Shown in pieces: positions 16,591-25,450 of a stretch of 64,000 nucleotides of DNA. The translations under genes and the position numbers were made by a program. A model generated the notes under the pieces. The model was not told where the DNA came from. It was given only the letters and a program-made list of their open reading frames with translations, and ran no database searches. The DNA comes from Paludibacter sp. GTDB taxonomy: Bacteria; Bacteroidota; Bacteroidia; Bacteroidales; Paludibacteraceae. The DNA lies in contig JAQTUE010000010.1 in NCBI GenBank assembly GCA_028710415.1, positions 124,001 through 188,000 on the forward strand, in the 5' to 3' direction. Every line of letters starts with the position of its first letter. Position 1 is the first letter of the stretch.

Positions 16591-19500
16591 ATGAAAAATG
16601 AAACAAAAGTAAATTTAAATTATTTGAGCAGATGGCTACTCACATTAGGGTTTTGTATAATATTACTCCCTATGTTTGCTCAAAACAAAACCATTACCGG
16701 TAAAGTGGCCGATATTAGTGGTGTTCCTATTATTGGTGCATCCATAAAAGTTGTTGGCACAAACCAGGGAACAATTACTGATGTCAATGGATTTTTCTCA
16801 TTATCCACATCGACAAAAAATAAATTACAAATTTCTTTTATAGGTTATAAACCGGTTGAGGAAGTGATTGGTAACAGGACCGTTATAAATGTTTCTCTTT
16901 TGGAAGATGCAATGATGCTGCAGGAAACTGTGGTCATTGGGGAATTTGGAGTAAAAAGGGCTGCGCGTTCTGTCGGATCTTCGATTCAAAACGTAAAAGG
17001 TTCGGATATTTCAGAGTCAGGACGTGAAAATTTTATAGATGCACTGCAAGGACGTGTTGCAGGTGTAAATGTCACCGCATCCTCCGGCTCTCCAGGTGCT
17101 TCATCAACTGTTGTTTTTAGGGCACCTACCTCTATCTCCGGGAACAACAATCCTTTGTATGTTATTGATGGTGTTCCTATGAGTAATTCCACTTTCGATA
17201 TGAACAGCCAATGGGCTGTGCCGCCTGCAACTTCTACAACAGGTGCGCAAAATGACTTTACCAACCGTGGATCGGATATTAATCCAAATGACATTGAAAA
17301 TGTGTCAATTCTGAAAGGTGCCGCTGCTGCTGCTCTTTATGGATCGGATGCTTCCAACGGGGCTATCATTATTACTACCAAAAAAGGAAAATCAGGACAA
17401 TCCAGGGTTACCTATAGCAACAATGTTAAATTTGACCAGGTAAGCAGAATTCCAGTTATTCAGACTATGTATGATCAGGGATCTTATGGAACAACCAATT
17501 ATGATAATTTCAGAAAATTTGGTGCTCTCTATCCTGCAGGGACCACCCTGTATGATAATGTTGGCGGCCTTTTCCAAACAGGTGTGAGTCAACAGCACAA
17601 TGTCTCATTTGATGCCGGCAACGACATGATGACTATCCGTGCTTCAGCCGGTTTGATCGATCAAACAGGGGTACTTGCCGTTCAGGACTACAAACGTAAG
17701 AATGTTTCATTGTCAGGAACTTTAAAGGTTGCCAAATGGTTAAGCCTGAGTGCTTCCATGCAATACGTAAACAGTACCAATAATAAATTGGCTAAAGGGG
17801 CAGGTGGTATTCTGGATATGGCGATGATTTGGCCTATAACCGACAATATGAAAACCTATTTGTCTCCTGCCGATGGTATATCTATGAAGTATCCAACGAA
17901 TTACCAGGATATTGATATTTTGAATCCTTATTTTGATATGTACAGGAACAAACGGTATGACGTTACCGATCGTTTTATTTCGGTTATGAATGTAACGATA
18001 ACCCCGGTAAAAGATTTTGATATCAGGGCATTAGTTGGATGGGATACTTCAGCAAGTACCTATATCACATCGATTAACCCTCAATTCACAGGTTCGGCTA
18101 TTAAAAGTGGAAGCTATGACCAATCGAATGTAATTGAATCGGATCCAACAATAAATTTATTGGCAACTTACTCAAAGAAAATCAACAAATTTGATTTTTC
18201 ATTGACGGGAGGTTATAACCAACAGGAAACAGGTACAAAAACATTAGCTGTTCATGGTGCGAACTTCTTTGTTCAGGATTTTCAATCGATTAACAATTGC
18301 GATCCAACAACCCTTGTCAATATTGACGCAACAAGGACTCGTAGAATTCAGGCTGTTTTCGGTTCATTCATGGCTTCTTACAACAATTTGGCCTTCTTAA
18401 CGATAAGAGGCAGGAATGATTGGTCTTCTACCCTCCCGGTAGCCAATAATTCTTATTTCTACCCTGCTGCCGACTTAAGCTTTATGGTATCCGAACTTCC
18501 TTTTATGAAAAAGTATTCAGATACCTGGAACTATCTTAAATTAAGAGGCTCTGTAGCTCAGGTTGGTAAAGATGCTCCTCCGCTTTCCATACTACCTGCC
18601 CTTGCCTTGCAAGCGACAACCGGTGCAGGATATGCCTATGGGTTTACCGGCCCAAACCCAGATTTGAAACCGGAAATGGATAATTCATGGGAAGTTGGTG
18701 TCGAAGGACGTATGTTTGATAACAGATTAAATTTTGACTGGGCTTATTATAGCACAGAATCGAAGGATCAGATTATTACCGGGTTCCGTATGTCATATGC
18801 TACAGGTTTTGTCTTGAATAACAGAAACATGGGATCTTTTAAAACAAATGGAACTGAATTTTTGGTAAATTATGATTTTATTAAAAACAGGGATTGGGTG
18901 TTTAATCTTGGTGTAAACGGTAGCAAGAACTGGAGCGAGGTGTTATCTCTGCCTCCTGGAGTAACTGAATATTATAACTCTGCCACCTGGGTTTCGGGTA
19001 ACCTTAGAAACGGTATTATGGTGGGAAGTCCCATAACAACCATCACTGGAAATGACTATCAACGAAATGCAAAGGGTCAGGTTTTAATTGATCCGACAAG
19101 TGGAATGCCTTTAGTAAACAGTACCTGGACTGTTTTGGGTGACCGGGAAGCAAAATTGAATTTCGGATTTACTGCAAACCTGAAGTATAAGAATTTTGCA
19201 TTGTCATGTTTGATGAGTGGCAAGTTAGGTACTCAGGTAGTAAACGGAACTCAAAGACTTATGCTGGCTAACGGAACAAGTGCACAATCGGTGGCTCAAC
19301 GGAATATGGGAGTTGTGGTATTTAACGGAGTTATTAAAGATACGAAGCAGGATAGTGCAAACCCGACAATGAATACCATAGCAGTAAATCTTGGAAGCTT
19401 GGTGAATGGGTATACAGGAGCTGATCCAGATTGGATTGAAAAGGGTGTCAATTATTTAAATATGTCCGAAGTTAGATTGTCATACAACTTTGATAAAAAA

Positions 19501-19710
19501 CTTCTTTCCAGACTATCCAACAATCTTGTATCGGCACTTAGTTTATATGCAGCCGGAACTGATTTGTTTATCCTTACAAATTATTCAGGTATTGATCCTG
19601 CAGGTAATGGAACTTCATCGGCTGTCGGTGGAACCGGAGGCGTTGGATTTGATATGTTAAGTATAGGTGCTCCACGCGGAATCTCTTGTGGATTAAACAT
19701 AACTTTTTAA
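16591..19710 (+). CDS. susC: SusC/RagA-type TonB-dependent outer-membrane transporter
   Basis: The 1039-residue protein has a hydrophobic export signal (LTLGFCIILLPMFAQ, ending near residue 31), then a carboxypeptidase-regulatory-like domain (KTITGKVADISGVPIIGASIKV to about residue 110), a plug domain (about 120-250, with NPLYVIDGVPM and SILKGAAAAALYGSDASNGAIIITTKKG) and a 22-strand barrel to a C-terminal aromatic residue (GLNITF). It pairs with the SusD-like lipoprotein 12 bases downstream to capture and import oligomers across the outer membrane with TonB energy. Given its neighbours, the ligand is probably peptidoglycan fragments or muropeptides rather than a plain glycan. No anti-sigma or ECF regulator is nearby; regulation appears to be by the LacI-type site. 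Confidence 0.92.
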   Translation: MKNETKVNLNYLSRWLLTLGFCIILLPMFAQNKTITGKVADISGVPIIGASIKVVGTNQGTITDVNGFFSLSTSTKNKLQISFIGYKPVEEVIGNRTVINVSLLEDAMMLQETVVIGEFGVKRAARSVGSSIQNVKGSDISESGRENFIDALQGRVAGVNVTASSGSPGASSTVVFRAPTSISGNNNPLYVIDGVPMSNSTFDMNSQWAVPPATSTTGAQNDFTNRGSDINPNDIENVSILKGAAAAALYGSDASNGAIIITTKKGKSGQSRVTYSNNVKFDQVSRIPVIQTMYDQGSYGTTNYDNFRKFGALYPAGTTLYDNVGGLFQTGVSQQHNVSFDAGNDMMTIRASAGLIDQTGVLAVQDYKRKNVSLSGTLKVAKWLSLSASMQYVNSTNNKLAKGAGGILDMAMIWPITDNMKTYLSPADGISMKYPTNYQDIDILNPYFDMYRNKRYDVTDRFISVMNVTITPVKDFDIRALVGWDTSASTYITSINPQFTGSAIKSGSYDQSNVIESDPTINLLATYSKKINKFDFSLTGGYNQQETGTKTLAVHGANFFVQDFQSINNCDPTTLVNIDATRTRRIQAVFGSFMASYNNLAFLTIRGRNDWSSTLPVANNSYFYPAADLSFMVSELPFMKKYSDTWNYLKLRGSVAQVGKDAPPLSILPALALQATTGAGYAYGFTGPNPDLKPEMDNSWEVGVEGRMFDNRLNFDWAYYSTESKDQIITGFRMSYATGFVLNNRNMGSFKTNGTEFLVNYDFIKNRDWVFNLGVNGSKNWSEVLSLPPGVTEYYNSATWVSGNLRNGIMVGSPITTITGNDYQRNAKGQVLIDPTSGMPLVNSTWTVLGDREAKLNFGFTANLKYKNFALSCLMSGKLGTQVVNGTQRLMLANGTSAQSVAQRNMGVVVFNGVIKDTKQDSANPTMNTIAVNLGSLVNGYTGADPDWIEKGVNYLNMSEVRLSYNFDKKLLSRLSNNLVSALSLYAAGTDLFILTNYSGIDPAGNGTSSAVGGTGGVGFDMLSIGAPRGISCGLNITF

Positions 19711-19722
19711 TTTTGAAATAAT

Positions 19723-21546
19723 ATGAAAAAGATATTAATATCATTAGCAATAATATTTCCACTATTTATAGCCACATCTTGTAGTGACTATTTAGATGTC
19801 AATTCGAATGTTGATACTCCGGAACGTGTTCATCCTAACTTACTGTTGGCTCCGATATTATCCGGATTTGTATCGAATTATTACGATATGAGAACGGCAG
19901 GTTCTATGAGCCAGTACTTTAACGGAACTTCAGTTGGAGGATCTACTTATGGGGCTTCCATGTACTATGCTCCGACATCTGATTATGCAGAAGTATGGAA
20001 AATGGTGTATTATGAATGGGGACAGAACCTCGAAGATATGATTAATGAAGGTAAAACAATGAATCTGCCGATTTATGCCGGCATTGGGTTAGCGTTAAAG
20101 TCATACGGTTGGTATGAGTTAACCTCCCTGCATGGTGAGGCGCCTTGTAAAGAATTCCTGGATCCGGGAAGAACGGTTTTTGATTATGATTCCCAGGAAT
20201 ATATTTTAGGTCAATCCAGGATGTGGGCAAAACAGGCAATTGAAATTTTAAGTGCTCCTGATGCTACTACTTATCCGACTTCCCTTTCTTCCGGTGCTAC
20301 TCCGACTGATCTTATGTATAAGGGTGACAGGACAAAATGGTTAAAGTTTGCCTGGGGGGCTCTTGCCAAGAACTACATGACAATGTCCATGAAAAACCCT
20401 GCTTATCTGGATTCTGCGATTAATGCGGTGAATAAGTCTATGACCAGTTTTAACGATGATGCAACAGTTATGGTGAATGGTGGAGCAGCTTCAGCACAAT
20501 GTAACTTTTTTGGAGTACTCAGGGGTAATTTAGTTACTACTTTGAATCAATCCGACTATATGGTGGATGTCATGACCGGAAAGGTGAAGTATTACGACCC
20601 AAATACCGGAAATACGGTTACAACAGGAAAAGTTACCAAACTTATGGATAAACAATATGTCACAGATACGTTGACACTTGATCCTAGATCAATTTGTTTC
20701 TTTGGTACAACTGACTCGCTTCCAACTGACTTAACAAAGATAAACCGCAAGACGTATACCTTTAAGGGAACATTGCCAGCCTCAGCAAGCCAGGTAACTC
20801 TTTATGGTACCACATCGACTCCTACAGCTGCCACGTCAGGAACAGGAAGATGGTTGTTCAGGGATAATGCACCTTATATTGCAATGACTTATGCAGAATT
20901 GCAATTTATCAAGGCAGAGGCTCAATACCGTCAGGATTTGAAAGCTGATGCTTTGGCAACCTTTAAAGGTGCTGTTGCAGCAAGTATGCAGACAACTGCT
21001 GCTTATATTGTTCAGGGCACACCTGTCAAAGGAGCAGGCAATAAACAAACCTCGGTGATTGGCGACAAGATCAGCACAGCTGTGTTTAATACTTTGTCAA
21101 CTGCCTATTTGAACAGTACCTATGTAAACAATCTGGCATTGAGTGATTTTGAGCTTTCGCACATTATGATGCAAAAATATGTGGCTCTTTATCCTTGGGG
21201 ATTGGATACCTGGAATGATTTGCGTCGTTACCAGTATGACCTGAAAGTTGGAGCAAACGGACTTCCGAGTGAAGCAGCTGGATCCTGGTCTGCCCTCTAT
21301 ACATTTCATAAAGCAGATACTGACCCTAAACGAATCTATAAAGGGTTTTATTTAAGAACCGCCAATGTTGACAACAGAAGAGGTACCTTTGCTTCAACCA
21401 ATTTGGGCTCTCCTTCTTACAGGATTCTTCCAAGGTACAATTCCGAATATATATGGAATCGTACTGCTTTAGCAGGATTGACGCCTATATCAGGTTTGGA
21501 TCCGAACTATAACACTTCCATGATATGGTTTTGTATACCACAATAA
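19723..21546 (+). CDS. susD: SusD/RagB-type surface lipoprotein (SusD-like_2 type)
   Basis: The 607-residue lipoprotein has a signal with lipobox (LFIATSC, Cys near residue 20) followed by SDYLDVNSNVDTPERVHPNLLLAPILSGF, the start characteristic of the SusD-like_2 branch. Helical repeats with YAEVWKMVYYEWGQNLEDMI and the C-terminal region with WNDLRRYQYD and NRRGTFASTNLG...RILPRYNSEYIWN agree. It lies 12 bases after susC and should form the lid of the SusC barrel. The SusD-like_2 branch is frequently linked to peptide or protein-like ligands, which would suit muropeptides; that link is recollection and context, not proof. Confidence 0.9.
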   Translation: MKKILISLAIIFPLFIATSCSDYLDVNSNVDTPERVHPNLLLAPILSGFVSNYYDMRTAGSMSQYFNGTSVGGSTYGASMYYAPTSDYAEVWKMVYYEWGQNLEDMINEGKTMNLPIYAGIGLALKSYGWYELTSLHGEAPCKEFLDPGRTVFDYDSQEYILGQSRMWAKQAIEILSAPDATTYPTSLSSGATPTDLMYKGDRTKWLKFAWGALAKNYMTMSMKNPAYLDSAINAVNKSMTSFNDDATVMVNGGAASAQCNFFGVLRGNLVTTLNQSDYMVDVMTGKVKYYDPNTGNTVTTGKVTKLMDKQYVTDTLTLDPRSICFFGTTDSLPTDLTKINRKTYTFKGTLPASASQVTLYGTTSTPTAATSGTGRWLFRDNAPYIAMTYAELQFIKAEAQYRQDLKADALATFKGAVAASMQTTAAYIVQGTPVKGAGNKQTSVIGDKISTAVFNTLSTAYLNSTYVNNLALSDFELSHIMMQKYVALYPWGLDTWNDLRRYQYDLKVGANGLPSEAAGSWSALYTFHKADTDPKRIYKGFYLRTANVDNRRGTFASTNLGSPSYRILPRYNSEYIWNRTALAGLTPISGLDPNYNTSMIWFCIPQ

Positions 21547-21568
21547 TAACTACTAAATATTCTACGAT

Positions 21569-22420
21569 ATGAAAAAAATAAATTTTATATTATCTGCGAT
21601 ACTTGGACTGATATGTATGTCCTGCCAGACGAATGAGATTACATTTCCAATGAGCACACTGGATGTAAATAAATTCTCAGAAGTCAGGGTGGTAAATGCT
21701 ATTCCGGTAACAGGTAGCAGTGATACCCTGTTGATTAATGGGACGAATTATTCTTCCGTTTCAACAGCTCTTGGAAGTTTTTATCCGGGAAGTTCACCAA
21801 AATACTTTTCTGTACCTTTTGGTATTGCCAATATTTCATTGCGTTTTACGGCAAAAACAACTGCTCCGGCTGTAGCTGCTTTCAATTATGCCCAGAGTAT
21901 GACACTGGTGAAAGGGAAATGGTCTGCATATATAACCAATGCGTCGCAAAGTCCTGTTTTATTGCAGGATGCCGACAATGTTCCGGTTACTGATGCCTGG
22001 GCGGATACAGTTTGTTTTGTCAAAGTGGCAAATTTCTTTTATAAAGCTGATGGCGTGACTCCTTTTGGGAAATTAACGCTGAAAGCTCAAAAGAATAAAA
22101 GTACCGTTTGGGAAACCGTTGCTTCGAATATTGATTTTGGTACTCAATCTGCAGATTATTACCTGTATAAACTAAAAAATACAGGAAATGTTAAACCATG
22201 GTCAGGTACTGAGACTAATATTACCTTTGCTCTTTTTGATAGTAATGGTGTACAGTATCAGCAATTTAGCTCAGCTACAACTTCTGCTAAGGGAGCGTAT
22301 TCCAATACGTTATGGAGTTTGGGTAAGGGGCGTGCTTATGTGATTTATATAAATGGTAAAGAGGGTACAACGAACAATACTGATCAGTTTATTCGATTGG
22401 GTTCGTATCTTCCTTTGTAA
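21569..22420 (+). CDS. Surface lipoprotein, DUF4397-like, in the SusE position
   Basis: The 283-residue protein has a lipoprotein signal (LSAILGLICMSC, Cys near residue 19) and a beta-rich mature part. The FSEVRVVNAIPVTGSSDTLLINGTNYSSVSTALGSF segment followed by a SVPFGIANISLRF strand recalls the DUF4397 fold (two Ig-like units). It starts 22 bases after susD and ends before a hairpin, so it is the third gene of the susCD operon. By analogy with SusE/SusF, it may be an auxiliary ligand-binding protein on the cell surface. Ligand unknown. Family assignment is tentative; the lipoprotein and operon calls are firm. Confidence 0.7.
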   Translation: MKKINFILSAILGLICMSCQTNEITFPMSTLDVNKFSEVRVVNAIPVTGSSDTLLINGTNYSSVSTALGSFYPGSSPKYFSVPFGIANISLRFTAKTTAPAVAAFNYAQSMTLVKGKWSAYITNASQSPVLLQDADNVPVTDAWADTVCFVKVANFFYKADGVTPFGKLTLKAQKNKSTVWETVASNIDFGTQSADYYLYKLKNTGNVKPWSGTETNITFALFDSNGVQYQQFSSATTSAKGAYSNTLWSLGKGRAYVIYINGKEGTTNNTDQFIRLGSYLPL

Positions 22421-22441
22421 TTTATGTAATTGATATGTCAG

Positions 22442-22536
22442 AACTTCCGGGAATTCATATTCATAGTACCTGCTTTGAAATAAAACATTTGATTTATTCT
22501 ATGCAATTTTGAATTTGAATTTCCGGAAGTTTTTAT
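22442..22536 (+). terminator. Probable terminator after the susCD operon
   Basis: AACTTCCGG...ATTCATAG at 22442-22466 pairs imperfectly with CTATGCAATTTTGAATT...TTTCCGGAAGTT ending at 22532, followed by TTTATTTT. The loop is long, so this is a weaker call than the terminator at 13061. No LacI-type operator was found between it and the gene at 22731. Confidence 0.5.
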
Positions 22537-22730
22537 TTTAAATGTAATTGTATTATTGAATCTTTGCCCGATAAAGGTGATTTGTTGGTGTACATTTGAG
22601 TTGGTCTCTAATGCTTTACATCCATATTAAATGTTTACCGGATCAGCAGTGAACTAACTTCTAACGTGCTTCATAAAAGACTAATTCTTGTTTTAGGTAA
22701 AGCCCTTTTTACAAATTGAAAATTTACAGT

Positions 22731-23714
22731 ATGAACAATCTAAGTATAAGGATATCGATATATTCCCTCCTGTTTTTTTTAATAACACCTTCACTTTCTG
22801 CCCAACAGGAACTCAATTGTGGTATTGCAACCCAATCGGTCATCAATCTTCGTCAGTCACCTGCCTTTGCTGCTGAGATGGGAACCCAGGTACTTATGGG
22901 TACCCCAGTACGTATTCTTGAAACCGTTCATGGCTGGAGCAATGTGATAACCCCTGAAGGATATAAAGCCTGGACTACCGAAGAAGGTATCCAGAAAATG
23001 AATCCTGTTGATTATGCAGCCTGGAATGCTGCCCCGAAAGTGATTGTAAACACCTATTTCGCCATAGTAAGATCACGGCCATCAGTGAATGCAACTGTGG
23101 TGTCAGATGTTGTTTGGGGTGATATCCTGCGTTATCAGGGACTCAATGGAAAGTATGTTAAGGTCTTGTTTCCCGATGGTCGTAAGGGCTATTTGCTTAA
23201 ACAATCGACACTGTCTTTTAATAAGTGGGAGTCAAGGGCAAAACCCAAAGCTGCAGCTATCATTTCAACTGCAAATCAATTTATTGGTTTTCCATACCTG
23301 TGGGGTGGAACTTCCATTAAAGGCATGGACTGCAGTGGATTTACAAAAACATGCTTTTATCTGAATGGAGTAATCCTTCCTCGTGATGCTTCCCAGCAGG
23401 CATTAACGGGTGAAAATATTGATATTACAAAAGACTTTAATAGTCTGCAACCTGCCGATTTATTATTTTTCGGTTCCATGAAAGAAAACAAACAGCATGT
23501 CTCACATGTTGGAATCTATATTGGAAATGGTGAGTTCATTCACTCCTCGGGAACCGTACATATCAGCAGTCTGGTACCCGGCACTCTGAATTTTGATTCT
23601 TTCAATACTAAACGGCTCTTGCGTGCCCAACGGTTATTAACCCGTGTTGATCTTGACTCATCTATTGTTTCTGTAAAAAAACACCCTTACTATAAATTAC
23701 AAAGTAGAAGGTAG
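22731..23714 (+). CDS. SH3-NlpC/P60 peptidase (C40 family, YkfC-like)
   Basis: I use the ATG at 22731 (MNNLSIRISIYSLLFFLITPSLSAQ, signal peptide); the TTG at 22716 adds five residues. Two SH3-like domains (about residues 30-90 and 100-160: VINLRQSPAFAAEMGTQVLMGTP and AIVRSRPSVNATVVSDVVWGD) precede an NlpC/P60 domain with catalytic DCSGF (Cys), SHVGIYIGNGEF (His) and IHSSG (His). This is the layout of YkfC-type gamma-D-glutamyl-diamino acid peptidases that cleave L-Ala-D-Glu from the stem peptide. The product would be the substrate of the epimerase encoded next. The last codons and the stop lie inside a 7-bp tandem repeat. Confidence 0.88.
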   Translation: MNNLSIRISIYSLLFFLITPSLSAQQELNCGIATQSVINLRQSPAFAAEMGTQVLMGTPVRILETVHGWSNVITPEGYKAWTTEEGIQKMNPVDYAAWNAAPKVIVNTYFAIVRSRPSVNATVVSDVVWGDILRYQGLNGKYVKVLFPDGRKGYLLKQSTLSFNKWESRAKPKAAAIISTANQFIGFPYLWGGTSIKGMDCSGFTKTCFYLNGVILPRDASQQALTGENIDITKDFNSLQPADLLFFGSMKENKQHVSHVGIYIGNGEFIHSSGTVHISSLVPGTLNFDSFNTKRLLRAQRLLTRVDLDSSIVSVKKHPYYKLQSRR

Positions 23715-23797
23715 TGGGTAGTAGGTAGTGGGTAGTAGGTAGTAGGTAGTAAAGCTAAATAGTAAATAGTCTAATAGTAAATGAATAAATAGTAAAT
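23704..23797. repeat. 7-bp tandem array (GTAGTRG)
   Basis: Seven head-to-tail heptads of the form GTAGTGG/GTAGTAG run from 23704 to 23752, then decay into TAGTAAA-like units up to the epimerase start. The peptidase stop codon (23712-23714) is inside the array, so gain or loss of units could change its C-terminus or its spacing to the next gene. Confidence 0.8.
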
Positions 23798-23805
23798 TCT
23801 TCAAT

Positions 23806-24945
23806 ATGTTTACACGACGAAATTTCCTCAAAACCTCCGCACTGGTTACAGCGGGTTCCCTCATAAATCCAACTTCCATGTTTTCACAAAAAAATAGTGT
23901 GGTTGCTCCCGGTGGAAGTGAGCGCATGCAACTCTCTTTCCATGATTTTGAAGCACAACTCAGGCATCCATTTGCGGTATCCGGGTATACGCGCACCACA
24001 ACGCCCATCGTGCTTACTGAAATCAAATATGGCGGATTCACGGGTTATGGCGAGGCAGCCATGCCTCCCTATCTGGGGGAATCGCAGGCATCGGTGATCG
24101 CTTTCCTGCAACGGGTAAACCTGAATCAGTTCAGCAATCCCTTTGAGTTGGAAGATATATTGGCGTATGTGGACAGCATTACCATTAATAATACTGCCGC
24201 CAAGGCTTCGGTAGATATCGCCCTGCATGATTTGGTGGGCAAGCTGATCGGCAAACCGTGGCATGCCCTGTGGGGTTACAACGCTACCAAAGTGCCGGTT
24301 ACAACCTTTACCATAGGTATGGGTACTGAAAAAGAGGTGCGTGAGAAGACACTTGAAACTGCTCCTTTCAAAGTGCTTAAAATCAAGCTAGGAATGGACG
24401 AGGCGACTGATAAAAAGCTTATAAATACAGTCCGTTCCGTGACCGATAAACCAATCCGGGTAGATGCCAACCAGGGATGGAAGGATAAACATTATGCCTT
24501 GAAAATGATAGAATGGCTTTCGGATAAGAATGTAGAATTTGTGGAACAGCCCATGCCAAAACATAACCTGGACGACATGGCCTGGCTTACCGAACAAAGC
24601 CCGTTGTTGACCATTGCCGATGAATCCTGTCAGCGTCTGGAAGATATTACCCGGCTAAAAGGTGTCTTCAACGGCATCAATATCAAACTGATGAAATGTA
24701 CCGGCATGCGCGAGGCCAATAAGATGATCACTCTTGCCCGGGCCTGTGACCTGAAACTAATGGTTGGCTGCATGACCGAAACTTCCTGTGCCATATCCGC
24801 AGCTGCCCAGTTTTCACCTCAAATGGATTATGCCGACCTGGATGGCAACCTGCTCATCAGCAACGACCAGTTCAGTGGTGTGAAGCTCGTCGATGGCCGG
24901 ATAGTTTTAAATAATGAACCCGGAATAGGAGTGAGGAAATTGTAA
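23806..24945 (+). CDS. Tat-exported L-Ala-D/L-Glu (dipeptide) epimerase, enolase superfamily
   Basis: The 379-residue protein starts with a twin-arginine signal (MFTRRNFLKTSALVTAGSL) followed by a muconate-lactonising-type fold. Visible catalytic features are KVLKIKLG (the KxK pair), RVDANQGW (Asp), VEFVEQPMP (Glu), IADESC (Asp) and NIKLMKCTG (Lys on the opposite face). The sequence agrees with dipeptide epimerases such as YcjG, YkfB and the Bacteroides enzyme. It converts L-Ala-D-Glu to L-Ala-L-Glu so that ordinary peptidases can finish degradation. E. coli and Bacillus do this in the cytoplasm; the Tat signal here points to the periplasm. It follows the NlpC/P60 gene that would make its substrate, and ends at a terminator. 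Confidence 0.88.
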   Translation: MFTRRNFLKTSALVTAGSLINPTSMFSQKNSVVAPGGSERMQLSFHDFEAQLRHPFAVSGYTRTTTPIVLTEIKYGGFTGYGEAAMPPYLGESQASVIAFLQRVNLNQFSNPFELEDILAYVDSITINNTAAKASVDIALHDLVGKLIGKPWHALWGYNATKVPVTTFTIGMGTEKEVREKTLETAPFKVLKIKLGMDEATDKKLINTVRSVTDKPIRVDANQGWKDKHYALKMIEWLSDKNVEFVEQPMPKHNLDDMAWLTEQSPLLTIADESCQRLEDITRLKGVFNGINIKLMKCTGMREANKMITLARACDLKLMVGCMTETSCAISAAAQFSPQMDYADLDGNLLISNDQFSGVKLVDGRIVLNNEPGIGVRKL

Positions 24946-24966
24946 AATATTTTATTTCGTACAAGG

Positions 24967-25003
24967 CACGCAAATCTGTAACAGAACAGGTTTGCGTGTT
25001 TTT
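24967..25003 (+). terminator. Rho-independent terminator after the epimerase gene
   Basis: CACGCAAATCTG (24967-24978) pairs with CAGGTTTGCGTG (24987-24998) around an 8-base loop, followed by TTTTTA. The hairpin is GC-rich relative to its surroundings. Confidence 0.85.
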
Positions 25004-25084
25004 ATTTGCGTTATAGTTCACAGAATTGATTATTGACTACTATCCCTGTCTGCTGATCCATAATAATTTAAGTTGATCAGTTCC

Positions 25085-25360
25085 CACCTTTCAACCTTCA
25101 AACCTTTCAACCTCCAAACCTCAAACTCCAAACTTTTCAAACTCTTCAAACCCCGAATGGGGAGATGATGCCATGATGTCTTCATGATGTCACTATGATG
25201 ATACTGATATTCCATATATGTTCCATATGTATTCCATATATGATCCATATATATTCCATTATTATAAAGAGATGGAATATATATGGAATATTACTGGATC
25301 ACTATTTAATTATTTTTGGATAATAAGTGACATAGTAGTGATATCATGAAGACATCGTGG
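25085..25360. repeat. Low-complexity CTTTCAAACC tract plus palindromic element with 11-bp tandem core
   Basis: The run 25085-25150 is a decayed CTTTCAAACC tandem tract. Next, CCATGATGTCTTCATGATGT (from 25171) is mirrored by ATATCATGAAGACATCGTGG (ending 25360). Inside these arms are five 11-base units beginning TTCCATATATG (25210, 25221, 25232, 25243, 25254), and inverted copies TGGAATATATATGGAAT follow. A related element lies at 62645-62726. No coding capacity is evident. Confidence 0.75.
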
Positions 25361-25450
25361 AGACATTTTGATATATGACTTATAACGAATAGTTCAATCA
25401 AAATAATTATTCAGTAAGCCCCTTCGGGAATCTGTATCTTTCATGAACCG

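Noticed and set aside
23704..23797. CRISPR-like array
   Set aside because: The units are 7 bases with no spacers; likewise the array at 41257-41354. No cas genes are present.
25030..25248. 72-residue minus-strand frame
   Set aside because: It reads through the CTTTCAAACC tract and the TTCCATATATG repeats; repetitive and not protein-like.
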